Source: an uncultured Woeseiaceae bacterium
GTDB taxonomy: Bacteria > Pseudomonadota > Gammaproteobacteria > Steroidobacterales > Woeseiaceae
Length of the DNA: 6,496 bases
Assembly (NCBI GenBank): GCA_945787435.1
Contig: CALZHX010000043.1
Span: 1 to 6,496, forward strand
Direction: 5' to 3'
The notes under the pieces are model-generated. The model was not told the origin of the DNA and did no database searches. It saw only the letters and a program-made list of their open reading frames with translations. Below are positions 1 to 6,130 of the stretch, one piece after another (positions within the stretch are counted from its first letter, which is position 1; the number at the start of each line of letters is the position of its first letter). A program made the position numbers and the translations under genes.

Positions 1-55
1 CGTCGACAACCATGCGCGCAAACATCACAACGTCGCCACGCGGTTCCCCGGACTA
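1..55 (-). other. In-frame continuation of CapA coding sequence beyond a TAG stop
   Basis: Read on the minus strand, the TAG at 53-55 is followed in the same frame by 17 sense codons up to the window edge, giving SGEPRGDVVMFARMVVD. From knowledge of the family, CapA proteins have a segment of the form E-aromatic-G-E-x-R-G-D-hydrophobic-x-x-F-A-x-x-(hydrophobic)-D shortly after the H-G-G-x-E motif, so this is the expected next part of the protein and not random read-through. The frame is unchanged, so a single base change (for example TAC or TAT to TAG) explains the break better than an indel. The remainder, including the usual G-H-x-P-H motif, would lie outside the window. Confidence 0.7.
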
Positions 56-808
56 CTCCTCTTCGGCAAACGGCAGGTTCGTGACATCAACGCCTTCGGC
101 GCCACCATGAAAGGTCACCATGACAATGTCATGGTTTGCTGCATAGCTGGCAACTGTGGCCCGCGCCAGCTCGTAGTCGAGCAACATGTTCGATTCCTTG
201 GTGACGGCGTATGCGAGTACTGCAATTCTCAGACCGTTCACGTCGAAACTGGCAAAGTCGCCTTCGCGGCCTGAATGATGAATTCCGACGCCAGCCAGCG
301 CATCCATCGTCGACGTACGGCCTTCCTCGCCAAAGTCGCGGGCATGATTGTTGGCGAGGCTCAAGACATCGAAACCGGCCGCACGGAAATAGTCCGCATA
401 TCGGGTTGGTGAACGGAACAGGTAGCATGCATTCGGGTTACTGCATTTTTTGGCGGGCTGACCGCCATCCACGAGCACGCCCTCGAGGTTGCCGAACGTG
501 ATGTCGGCCGATGACAGGGCTGGCGCAACGGCCTCGAGAAAGCTGATGCCATCATCATCGGGCAAGTGGTTTTCCGGATAATCCGTACCGATCATCATGT
601 CGCCAACCGACGCGATGGTAATTCTCATGCCGCCTTTGTCCGGCTCGGCAGGCGTGGGAGGAGCGTCGGGTTTGGCGGGTGCGGATGGTTCGGGTTCAGC
701 GGCCGCAACGGGCTCAGGCGCGGGTTGAGGTTCCTCGAGCGGCGATGTCGCGCAGCCTGCCAGGGTGGCAAGCACAGCGACGGCAAAAACCCTCGTCGCG
801 TTAGTCAC
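53..808 (-). CDS. CapA-family (PGA_cap, metallophosphatase-fold) lipoprotein, interrupted by in-frame TAG
   Basis: The 251-residue product starts with a lipoprotein signal: a short n-region with Arg6, a hydrophobic core, and the lipobox L-A-G-C with Cys19 as the lipidated residue. Ala at +2 favours outer-membrane sorting under the enterobacterial rule. A Pro/Glu/Ala-rich linker (about 22-58) follows, then a CapA domain from residue 61. Visible motifs are S-V-G-D-M-M-I-G (Asp70), F-G-N-L-E-G (Asn107, Glu109), S-L-A-N-N-H (Asn153, His155) and T-F-H-G-G-A-E-G (His234, Glu238), which fit metal-binding positions of the fold. CapA proteins are tied to poly-gamma-glutamate or capsule synthesis in Bacillus, but most proteobacterial members have no proven role. 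The GTG at 808 is chosen because it gives a standard signal peptide and an 8-base overlap with the upstream SPOR gene; ATG at 829 would add seven residues. The protein stops before its C-terminal third, at a TAG beyond which homologous sequence continues, so it may be a pseudogene. Family call strong; function unknown. Confidence 0.85.
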   Translation of the reverse strand: MTNATRVFAVAVLATLAGCATSPLEEPQPAPEPVAAAEPEPSAPAKPDAPPTPAEPDKGGMRITIASVGDMMIGTDYPENHLPDDDGISFLEAVAPALSSADITFGNLEGVLVDGGQPAKKCSNPNACYLFRSPTRYADYFRAAGFDVLSLANNHARDFGEEGRTSTMDALAGVGIHHSGREGDFASFDVNGLRIAVLAYAVTKESNMLLDYELARATVASYAANHDIVMVTFHGGAEGVDVTNLPFAEEE

Positions 809-1382
809 CGAGTCGTATACGAAGCACATCAATCTTGGCTGTACGCAGCCGGCTGCGCAGCATGTTGAGCCTGTCGAGGTCGGACGTCGGCCCGATACGC
901 ACGCGATGATAGGTTTTGTCATCAATGGTCACTCGCTGGATTTGCGACTCGATACCGTGCAGCGCAAGCTCCGCTCGCCGGCGGTCAGCATCGTCATAGG
1001 CGGAAAAGGATCCTGCCTGCAGTACGTAAAGTCCCGGTTCCAGTACTGCCTGCGGCGCGGCGTCCACTTCGACGTCCGGTTCCTGCTCGGGAATGATGAC
1101 CTCGAAATTCGGCAGCATGTCGTAAAACGTGAAGCGCTTCTCTTCGGGCTCTGCAGGTGCTTCTTCTGCCACGGATTCGTTATTGTCATCCATTACGCCT
1201 TGCAGGCTCGCTGGTTGTGGCGCGGCCGCGATCACCTCCGGTGTCGGCCTGGTGTCTTTCACGTAGATCGCGAACGCAACAGATAACCCGAGTGACAGGC
1301 CGAACAGCATCCATAGCCAGCCCGGATACTCCTGCTTCTTCTTTCGCGAACGGGACGAGCGGCGACGCTTGCGCTGTGCCAT
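801..1382 (-). CDS. SPOR-domain single-pass membrane protein (FtsN-like)
   Basis: The 193-residue protein has a very basic cytoplasmic N-terminus (residues 1-17, mostly Arg/Lys/Ser), one membrane segment (about 19-41) and an acidic, Pro/Ala-rich periplasmic linker. A C-terminal SPOR domain (about 117-191) shows Y-V-L-Q-A-G-S-F, an A-D-x-x-R-A-x-L helix, and Y-H-R-V-R-I-G-P. SPOR domains bind glycan strands lacking stem peptides at the division septum, so the protein likely acts at the cell-division site as FtsN does. A short block, R-F-T-F-Y-D-M-L-P (83-91), in the linker resembles a segment I recall from other gammaproteobacterial SPOR proteins. The start is the ATG at 1382, whose A is also the last base of the argS TAA (TAATG), indicating translational coupling. 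The annotation ftsN is plausible, but I give no symbol because several SPOR proteins share this layout. Confidence 0.88.
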   Translation of the reverse strand: MAQRKRRRSSRSRKKKQEYPGWLWMLFGLSLGLSVAFAIYVKDTRPTPEVIAAAPQPASLQGVMDDNNESVAEEAPAEPEEKRFTFYDMLPNFEVIIPEQEPDVEVDAAPQAVLEPGLYVLQAGSFSAYDDADRRRAELALHGIESQIQRVTIDDKTYHRVRIGPTSDLDRLNMLRSRLRTAKIDVLRIRLGD

Positions 1383-3115
1383 TACATGGTCTCCGGTGCG
1401 GACACGCCGAGTATGGTCAGACCGTTTGCAATGACAACTCTGGTGGCAGCGCACAATGCAAGACGCGCATCGCGCACCTCGTCGGGATCATCGATGAATT
1501 TGTTGTTGTTGTACCAGCTGTGGAAATCTGCTGCGAGGTCGCGCAAGTAATGCACAAGGTGCTGTGGTGCACGGTTATTCGCTGCCAGGTCAATTATCTC
1601 CGGGTATCGACTCAACGCAGTCATCAGCGCTTTCTCCCCCTCGGAAGTCAGCGCCGACAAAGTGTCTCTTGCAAACTTCTTATCCCAGGCAAGTGACTTC
1701 TCCGCGAGTTTCACGAACACGTTTGAAATTCGTGCGTGCGCGTACTGAATGTAATAGACGGGGTTATCGTTCGATTCCGACTTGGCGACGTCGAGATCGA
1801 AATCAAGATGTTGATCGTGGCCGCGTGATACATAAAAGAACCGCGCGGCATCATTGCCGACTTCGTCGCGCAACTGGCGTAGCGTGATGAACTTGCCGCC
1901 ACGGGTAGTCATAGCGACTTTCTCACCATCGCGATAGAGCGCAACGAATTGCACCAGGTCGACAACCAGGTCTTTTGCCGAGTAGCCCATGGCCGCGAGT
2001 CCACCGCCTACGCGGGTAATGTAACCGTGGTGATCGGCGCCCAGAATATCGATCAGAAGATCAAAACCTCGTTTGCGCTTGTCGAAATGATAGGCGATGT
2101 CGGATGCGAAGTAAGTCTTGACGCCATTGGCACGCACAACAACACGATCCTTCTCATCGCCGAACTCAGTCGCCCGGAACCACTTCGCCCCATCTTTCTC
2201 ATACACCATGCCACTTTTCTCAAGCACGGCCAGGGCATCATCGATACGACCCTCGGTCGTCAGACTCTGTTCAGAAAACCAATGGTCGAACGTCACGCCG
2301 AATTCGGCGAGATCATCCTCGATGTCTGCACGAATCGACTCCAGAGATTGCTGGCGGAGTTTGTTAAACACGCCACTTCCGAGTGCCTCTTTCGCGCGCG
2401 CGATCAGGGTTTCGATGACCTCTTCCTTATCGCCCTCCGGCAAGTCATCGAACAGATTACTGGTGACAACGATGCCACCGGTATCGATCTCGCTGGCGAT
2501 GTCGCGGATATAATCGCCGCGGTAGCCGGCTTCTGGAAAAGCAGTCTCCGTGCCCTGCGATTCGAGCCAGCGCAGGTAAACGCTGACGCCAAGAATGTCC
2601 ATTTGGCGGCCGGCATCATTGACGTAGTACTCACGCTCGACCGGGTAGCCCGCGGCCTCGAGCAGGTTGCCGACAGTCGCGCCGAACGCGGCGAGACGAC
2701 CATGCCCCACGTGCAATGGCCCGGTGGGGTTGGCGGACACGAATTCGAGCAGGACTCGAGGCTGGTCACGCGCCTCCTGGCGTCCGTAGCACACGCCCTG
2801 GTCGAGAATGGTGCCTAGCTCACCGTGAAAAGCAGCCGCACTCAGGTGAAAGTTGATAAAACCAGGGCCTGCGATCTCGACGCTGTCGAGTTGCTCGTTG
2901 GTGGCGATGTTCTCAATGATTTTTGCGGCGATATCCCGCGGACTCATGCGGGCAGGCTTTGCCAGCCGCATAGCGATATTGCTGGCGAAATCACCATGAC
3001 TCGGATCACGCGTGCGCTCGATCGTGCCTTCGACCGGATGGTCAGACACCACGTCGGCAAGCTCAGGCAGGCCGGCCAGGGCATTGGTGAGGATTTGGGA
3101 AACGATGGTTTTCAT
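1382..3115 (-). CDS. argS: Arginyl-tRNA synthetase (class I)
   Basis: The enzyme attaches arginine to tRNA-Arg using ATP in the cytoplasm. The 577-residue length is normal. In order, the sequence shows the ArgRS N-terminal tRNA-recognition domain (about 1-110, with the G-D-F-A-S-N block at 41-46) and the catalytic Rossmann core with the HIGH-type signature H-V-G-H at 135-138 in a S-A-N-P-T-G-P-L-H-V-G-H context. The conserved G-A-D-H-H-G-Y block (359-365) and a degenerate KMSKS loop A-M-T-T-R-G-G (401-407) follow, the latter being usual for ArgRS. The C-terminal DALR-type anticodon-binding domain begins near Y-I-Q-Y-A-H-A-R (455-462), and the chain ends in L-G-V-S-A-P-E-T-M, close to the family's typical terminus. 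The ATG at 3115 lies 46 bases after priA and just after a GC-rich palindrome; no good Shine-Dalgarno is visible. It shares one base with the next gene. Confidence 0.98.
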   Translation of the reverse strand: MKTIVSQILTNALAGLPELADVVSDHPVEGTIERTRDPSHGDFASNIAMRLAKPARMSPRDIAAKIIENIATNEQLDSVEIAGPGFINFHLSAAAFHGELGTILDQGVCYGRQEARDQPRVLLEFVSANPTGPLHVGHGRLAAFGATVGNLLEAAGYPVEREYYVNDAGRQMDILGVSVYLRWLESQGTETAFPEAGYRGDYIRDIASEIDTGGIVVTSNLFDDLPEGDKEEVIETLIARAKEALGSGVFNKLRQQSLESIRADIEDDLAEFGVTFDHWFSEQSLTTEGRIDDALAVLEKSGMVYEKDGAKWFRATEFGDEKDRVVVRANGVKTYFASDIAYHFDKRKRGFDLLIDILGADHHGYITRVGGGLAAMGYSAKDLVVDLVQFVALYRDGEKVAMTTRGGKFITLRQLRDEVGNDAARFFYVSRGHDQHLDFDLDVAKSESNDNPVYYIQYAHARISNVFVKLAEKSLAWDKKFARDTLSALTSEGEKALMTALSRYPEIIDLAANNRAPQHLVHYLRDLAADFHSWYNNNKFIDDPDEVRDARLALCAATRVVIANGLTILGVSAPETM

Positions 3116-3116
3116 A

Positions 3117-3145
3117 GGCGACCGCCCGCCGGGGCGGGCTCCAAC
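3117..3145. repeat. REP-like GC-rich palindrome in the priA-argS gap
   Basis: Perfect 7-base arms GCCCGCC (3124-3130) and GGCGGGC (3133-3139) are separated by two bases; in RNA a 5- to 6-pair stem with a longer loop is more realistic. Read on the minus strand it is preceded by TTGGA and followed by GGTCGCC, directly upstream of the argS ATG. The GGAGC head next to a GC-rich palindrome resembles REP elements of pseudomonads and xanthomonads. No U-run follows, so it does not look like an intrinsic terminator. It could stabilise RNA ends or lower argS initiation by covering the ribosome site. Only one copy is in the window, so repetitiveness is not shown here. Confidence 0.5.
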
Positions 3146-3161
3146 AGGACGCGCAATTCTA

Positions 3162-5369
3162 CTAGAACAGTTCGATGGGATCGACGTCGATCGACCAACG
3201 CACTTTGCGTGCCGTGGGCTCGGCCTCCAAAGCCGGCCTCAGATCCGTGAGAACGGCATGCAGGCTCTTCCTGTCGGAACTCTGCAGTAGCAGCTGGGCC
3301 CGGTAGCGGCCGGCGCGGCGGGCCATCGGTGCATCGACGGGACCCAATACGCGCAGATAATCCTGTTGCCGGGCCTCGATGCGCTTTTTCGCCACGTCCA
3401 GGAACGCATGTGCATCGTTCTTCGAGTGCGCGGCTGATCGAATCAGCGCCAGCCAGGTGAAGGGTGGCCAGCGTGTTTCCTCGCGCTCGGAGAGAGCATC
3501 TTCGGCAATCTGTGTATAGCCGCCCTCGACCAGGCAGGGCCAGAACGGATTATCGGGGAATGCGGTCTGAATGATGACCTCACCCTGCCGGGACTCTCTG
3601 CCTGCACGTCCCGCGACCTGGATAATCGACTGTGCCATGCGTTCGGCAGACCGAAAGTCGGTGCCGAACAAACCCTGGTCCGCGTTCACGACACCGACAA
3701 GGGTCAGTTTTGGAAAGTGATGGCCTTTCGAGAGCATCTGCGTACCGACAAGAATGTCTGCGTCACCCTGGGCCGCCTTTTCCAGCGCCTCTCCAATGGC
3801 GCCGCGCCGCTGCATGCTGTCACTGTCAATGCGATCGATCCTGTGGTCGGGAAAATGTTCGCGGAGTGCGTCCTCGAGCCTTTCAGTACCTTCACCGAGC
3901 GGGCGGACCGTCGCAGCACACTCGCTACAGGACTCGTCGAGTGGTCGGGACGCGCCACAGTGGTGGCACTTCAGGATCCTGTCTCGTGCATGAACTGTCA
4001 TGCGCGAGTCGCAGCGATCGCATTCCGCGATGTGTCCGCAGCTGGCGCAGATGAGTGTTGGGGCGAAGCCACGGCGATTCAGAAAAATAAGCGCCTGCCC
4101 GTCGTTACCGAGGTGCGATCGAATTGCCTTAATCAGCGGCTCGCTAAGGCCGTCGTTGGCGGGCGCACGCGTCAGGTCGACAAGCCGGAAGTTCGGCGGG
4201 TTCGCCCCGCCCGCGCGTTGCGGGAGTTCGAGTCGAGTGAAGTTGCCAGTCCGACAGTGTTGCAGCACTTCCAGGCTCGGCGTTGCCGATCCGAGAACAA
4301 TGGGAATGTCGTGGCGCTTCGCCCGGGCAATCGCGAGGTCCCTGGCGGAATAGCGCAGTCCCTCCTGTTGTTTGAAGGAGTGATCGTGTTCTTCGTCGAT
4401 CACGATCAGGCCGACGTCGGGCATCGGTGTAAACACAGCGGAACGCGTGCCAACAACGAGCTTCGCCGCGCCGGTCCGGGCGCTGCGCCAAGCATGTAAC
4501 CGCGCCAAGTCTGTCAGTCCAGAGTGGAGGACGACCGGTTCTACCCCCAACCTCTTTGAAAGACGCTTCACCAGCTGCGGAGTAAGCCCGATCTCCGGAA
4601 CGAGGATGAGAACCTGTCTGCCTGCGTCGAGCACATTGCGCATAAGCTGCAGGTAAACCTCGGTCTTGCCGCTACCGGTAACACCGTCGAGCAGGTAGGC
4701 GGCAAATCCGGAACCGGCGCGCATTGTCTCGAGCGCGCGTTGCTGGTCGGGGTTCAGGTCGGGACCTGGTTCGGCTTCCGCAAGCGTCGCGAACTCGGGA
4801 TCTTCCCCTGTCGCGTCGAAGCTCAATGCATAGCCTTTTTCGAACAGGCCTTTAACTGCCCGTCGCCATGTCGGCAGGTGTTCTCTGAGCGTGTCGGTAT
4901 CAATGCCGTTGCCGCCGGCATCGATCAGAGTCTCGAGTAGTTCGGCCTGTTTGGGTGCGCGCCTGGCCAGGGTCTCAATGTCGGCGCACGCGCCCGCATC
5001 GCTAATTGCCACAAAGGTTCGGGTCGGGTGCAACGCTTTGCCCTGACGCAGCAAGGCTGGAAGTGCGGTTGCGACGACCTCACCGATGGGATGGTGGTAA
5101 TAGTTGCTCGTAAAGCGAATGAGCCAGAGGTCGTCTGCGGACAACAGCGGCTCATCATCAAGCGTGGCGACCGAGCGGCGGATCTTTGCGACCGGTATGT
5201 CACTCGCGGTCGCCTCAGCCACGACGACGCCAACCTGCTGGCGATGGCCGAACGGGACCAGCACCCGGCTCCCCGATTGCGCGGCGGGCGCCTCGGAGGC
5301 AGGCAGGTAGTCGAATTCGCGTGATAAAGGCACGCTGACGGCGACTTTCAGGATGCGCGGATTGGTCAC
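3162..5369 (-). CDS. priA: Primosomal replication restart helicase PriA
   Basis: PriA recognises abandoned or repaired replication forks and, through a 3'-to-5' helicase activity and partner proteins, reloads DnaB. The 735-residue length is typical. Residues 1-105 form the DNA-binding domain (S-V-P-L-S-R-E-F-D-Y near 12-21). The helicase core carries Walker A G-V-T-G-S-G-K-T (229-236), the DEAH-type box D-E-E-H (325-328), motif III-like G-S-A-T-P (360-364), and the late motifs V-G-T-Q-M-L-S-K-G-H-H-F (541-552) and Q-V-A-G-R-A-G-R (584-591). Inserted between them is the zinc region with all eight cysteines in four C-x-x-C pairs (441/444, 450/453, 468/471, 481/484). The start is GTG at 5369, which places the conserved N-terminus correctly; its Shine-Dalgarno is weak. 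It is the first gene of the minus-strand group, divergent from the sigma gene. No damage is visible. Confidence 0.98.
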   Translation of the reverse strand: MTNPRILKVAVSVPLSREFDYLPASEAPAAQSGSRVLVPFGHRQQVGVVVAEATASDIPVAKIRRSVATLDDEPLLSADDLWLIRFTSNYYHHPIGEVVATALPALLRQGKALHPTRTFVAISDAGACADIETLARRAPKQAELLETLIDAGGNGIDTDTLREHLPTWRRAVKGLFEKGYALSFDATGEDPEFATLAEAEPGPDLNPDQQRALETMRAGSGFAAYLLDGVTGSGKTEVYLQLMRNVLDAGRQVLILVPEIGLTPQLVKRLSKRLGVEPVVLHSGLTDLARLHAWRSARTGAAKLVVGTRSAVFTPMPDVGLIVIDEEHDHSFKQQEGLRYSARDLAIARAKRHDIPIVLGSATPSLEVLQHCRTGNFTRLELPQRAGGANPPNFRLVDLTRAPANDGLSEPLIKAIRSHLGNDGQALIFLNRRGFAPTLICASCGHIAECDRCDSRMTVHARDRILKCHHCGASRPLDESCSECAATVRPLGEGTERLEDALREHFPDHRIDRIDSDSMQRRGAIGEALEKAAQGDADILVGTQMLSKGHHFPKLTLVGVVNADQGLFGTDFRSAERMAQSIIQVAGRAGRESRQGEVIIQTAFPDNPFWPCLVEGGYTQIAEDALSEREETRWPPFTWLALIRSAAHSKNDAHAFLDVAKKRIEARQQDYLRVLGPVDAPMARRAGRYRAQLLLQSSDRKSLHAVLTDLRPALEAEPTARKVRWSIDVDPIELF

Positions 5370-5378
5370 AGGATCAAT

Positions 5379-5407
5379 TTGACATAATCAATAGCGTTCC
5401 GTGTCAA
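5379..5407. promoter_or_regulatory. TTGACA / TGTCAA inverted repeat with 17-base spacer
   Basis: TTGACA at 5379-5384 and its exact reverse complement TGTCAA at 5402-5407 are separated by 17 bases. Each half reads as a perfect -35 hexamer pointing across the same spacer toward the other, so this may be a pair of overlapping divergent promoter elements or an operator dyad. Only the minus-strand copy is well placed for priA (about 33 bases before its GTG). The -10 match is poor in both directions. Confidence 0.35.
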
Positions 5408-5444
5408 CCGGAGGGCTGACACGACGTTAAACAAGTGTGACACG
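5400..5444. repeat. Three copies of 7-mer CGTGTCA/TGACACG, candidate operator cluster
   Basis: CGTGTCA occurs at 5400-5406, and its reverse complement TGACACG at 5417-5423 and 5438-5444. The first two form an inverted repeat with a 10-base spacer. The last two are direct repeats 21 bases apart start to start, about two helical turns. All lie upstream of the sigma gene and just upstream of priA. The clustering suggests binding sites for a regulator; which one is not evident from sequence. Confidence 0.4.
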
Positions 5445-5483
5445 GTAGATCACCTCGTGGCTGAGTCAAGAGGACAGCGAAAG

Positions 5484-5525
5484 ATGGACCTTGGTAGAAA
5501 AACGACATGGAGTCGTACCGCATGA
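5484..5525 (+). CDS. Possible 13-codon leader ORF overlapping the sigma-factor start
   Basis: An ATG at 5484 opens a frame encoding MDLGRKTTWSRTA and stops at TGA 5523-5525. This TGA overlaps the preferred sigma-factor ATG at 5522 in an ATGA arrangement. A purine-rich AGAGGA (5469-5474) about nine bases before the ATG is the best Shine-Dalgarno match in the region, better than that of the sigma gene itself. The layout would allow ribosomes to translate the leader and re-initiate on the sigma gene. The peptide has no recognisable features, and an ORF this short can occur by chance. Confidence 0.25.
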   Translation: MDLGRKTTWSRTA

Positions 5526-6130
5526 GCACCCGTACGGCTGTTTTTGCGGTATCTTGCACCCGCGAGCAATCGACGGGAGCAAAAGCGCTGCAACGCGAAC
5601 GGCAACTCAACCAGTTCCTCGCCGAAGTGGAGCGGCGCGCGTTGCGTATTGCCGAGATCGCGGTGCGCGACCGCGACGAGGCGCTCGATCTCGTACAGGA
5701 TGCGATGATCAAGCTGGCGCGCAACTATGCTGAGCGGCCCCAGGGCGAATGGGCGCCGCTTTTTTACCGCATCCTGCAGAACGGAGTGCGCGACTGGCAT
5801 CGTCGCCAGAAGGTCAGGAATCGTGTCATGGTGTGGTTCGGGCGAGGCGCCCCGGCTGAGGATGACTATGACGTCACCGCCAATGCGCCGGACCTTGCGG
5901 GCCGCTCGCCGGATGTCGAGTTGCAGACGCACGAAGCGATGCAACGCCTGGAAGTCTCGGTACATGAGCTACCTGGCAGGCAGCGCGAGGCATTCATGCT
6001 GCGCACATTTGAAGGGCTTGATGTGGCTGGAACAGCGCTTGCAATGGGGTGCAGCGAGGGCAGCGTCAAGACGCATTATTCCCGGGCCATACACAGGCTG
6101 CGGGAAAAGTTGGGAGATCACTGGCAATGA
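5522..6130 (+). CDS. RNA polymerase sigma factor, sigma-70 family (ECF-like)
   Basis: The 202-residue protein has the two-domain layout of extracytoplasmic-function sigma factors, which direct RNA polymerase to specific promoters. Region 2 spans about residues 30-102: an E-A-L-D-L-V-Q-D-A-M-I-K-L core-binding helix (53-65) followed by F-Y-R-I-L-Q-N-G-V-R-D-W-H-R-R-Q (81-96), which contacts the -10 element. A charged linker rich in Asp/Glu/Pro follows (about 105-135). Region 4 (about 141-199) has L-P-G-R-Q-R-E-A-F-M-L-R (150-161) and a helix-turn-helix around G-C-S-E-G-S-V-K-T-H-Y-S-R-A (176-189). ATG 5522 is preferred over ATG 5507 (five residues longer) because GGAG at 5509-5512 sits nine bases before it. 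The stop overlaps the next start (ATGA). The target regulon cannot be read from the window. Confidence 0.93.
   Translation: MSTRTAVFAVSCTREQSTGAKALQRERQLNQFLAEVERRALRIAEIAVRDRDEALDLVQDAMIKLARNYAERPQGEWAPLFYRILQNGVRDWHRRQKVRNRVMVWFGRGAPAEDDYDVTANAPDLAGRSPDVELQTHEAMQRLEVSVHELPGRQREAFMLRTFEGLDVAGTALAMGCSEGSVKTHYSRAIHRLREKLGDHWQ

Larger units (their letters stand above)
5370..5521. promoter_or_regulatory. Divergent intergenic region between priA and the sigma-factor gene
   Basis: These 152 bases separate the divergent starts of priA (GTG at 5369) and the sigma gene (ATG at 5522), so promoters for both directions are expected here. A TTGACA is present on each strand (5379-5384 plus; 5402-5407 minus), each a perfect match to the sigma-70 -35 hexamer, but neither has a convincing -10 hexamer 16-18 bases downstream. 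A CATAAT at 5383-5388 resembles a plus-strand -10 but lacks a good -35. Exact promoters are therefore not assigned. The section also holds the 7-mer repeats and the possible leader ORF listed separately. Confidence 0.55.

Noticed and set aside
2..58. Possible frameshift as the reason for the short CapA protein
   Set aside because: The CapA-like residues continue in the same frame immediately after the TAG, so an indel is not needed.
1898..1918. Degenerate KMSKS loop (A-M-T-T-R-G-G) in ArgRS as a sign of a defective enzyme
   Set aside because: Bacterial ArgRS commonly has a diverged KMSKS loop of the S-T-R-x-G form; the rest of the protein is intact.
1949..2818. A 289-codon open frame on the plus strand opposite argS
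   Set aside because: It lies entirely antisense to a well-conserved argS and its translation shows no recognisable domain; long antisense frames are common in GC-biased coding DNA.
3124..3139. Intrinsic terminator between priA and argS
   Set aside because: The palindrome has a two-base loop and no following U-run in either direction, and the adjacent genes look co-transcribed.
3717..4499. A 260-codon open frame on the plus strand opposite priA
   Set aside because: It is a shadow of the priA helicase and zinc region; the priA motifs in the other strand are unambiguous.
5378..5400. SigmaE-like promoter on the minus strand (GGAAC followed by TCAAA)
   Set aside because: The two boxes are only 13 bases apart, too short for an ECF promoter.
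5436..5454. CRP-like site (TGTGA followed by TCAC)
   Set aside because: The spacer is nine bases instead of six and the second half is incomplete.
5450..5965. A 171-codon minus-strand frame crossing the sigma gene and intergenic region
   Set aside because: It overlaps the clear sigma-70 region 2 coding sequence on the other strand and has no family features.
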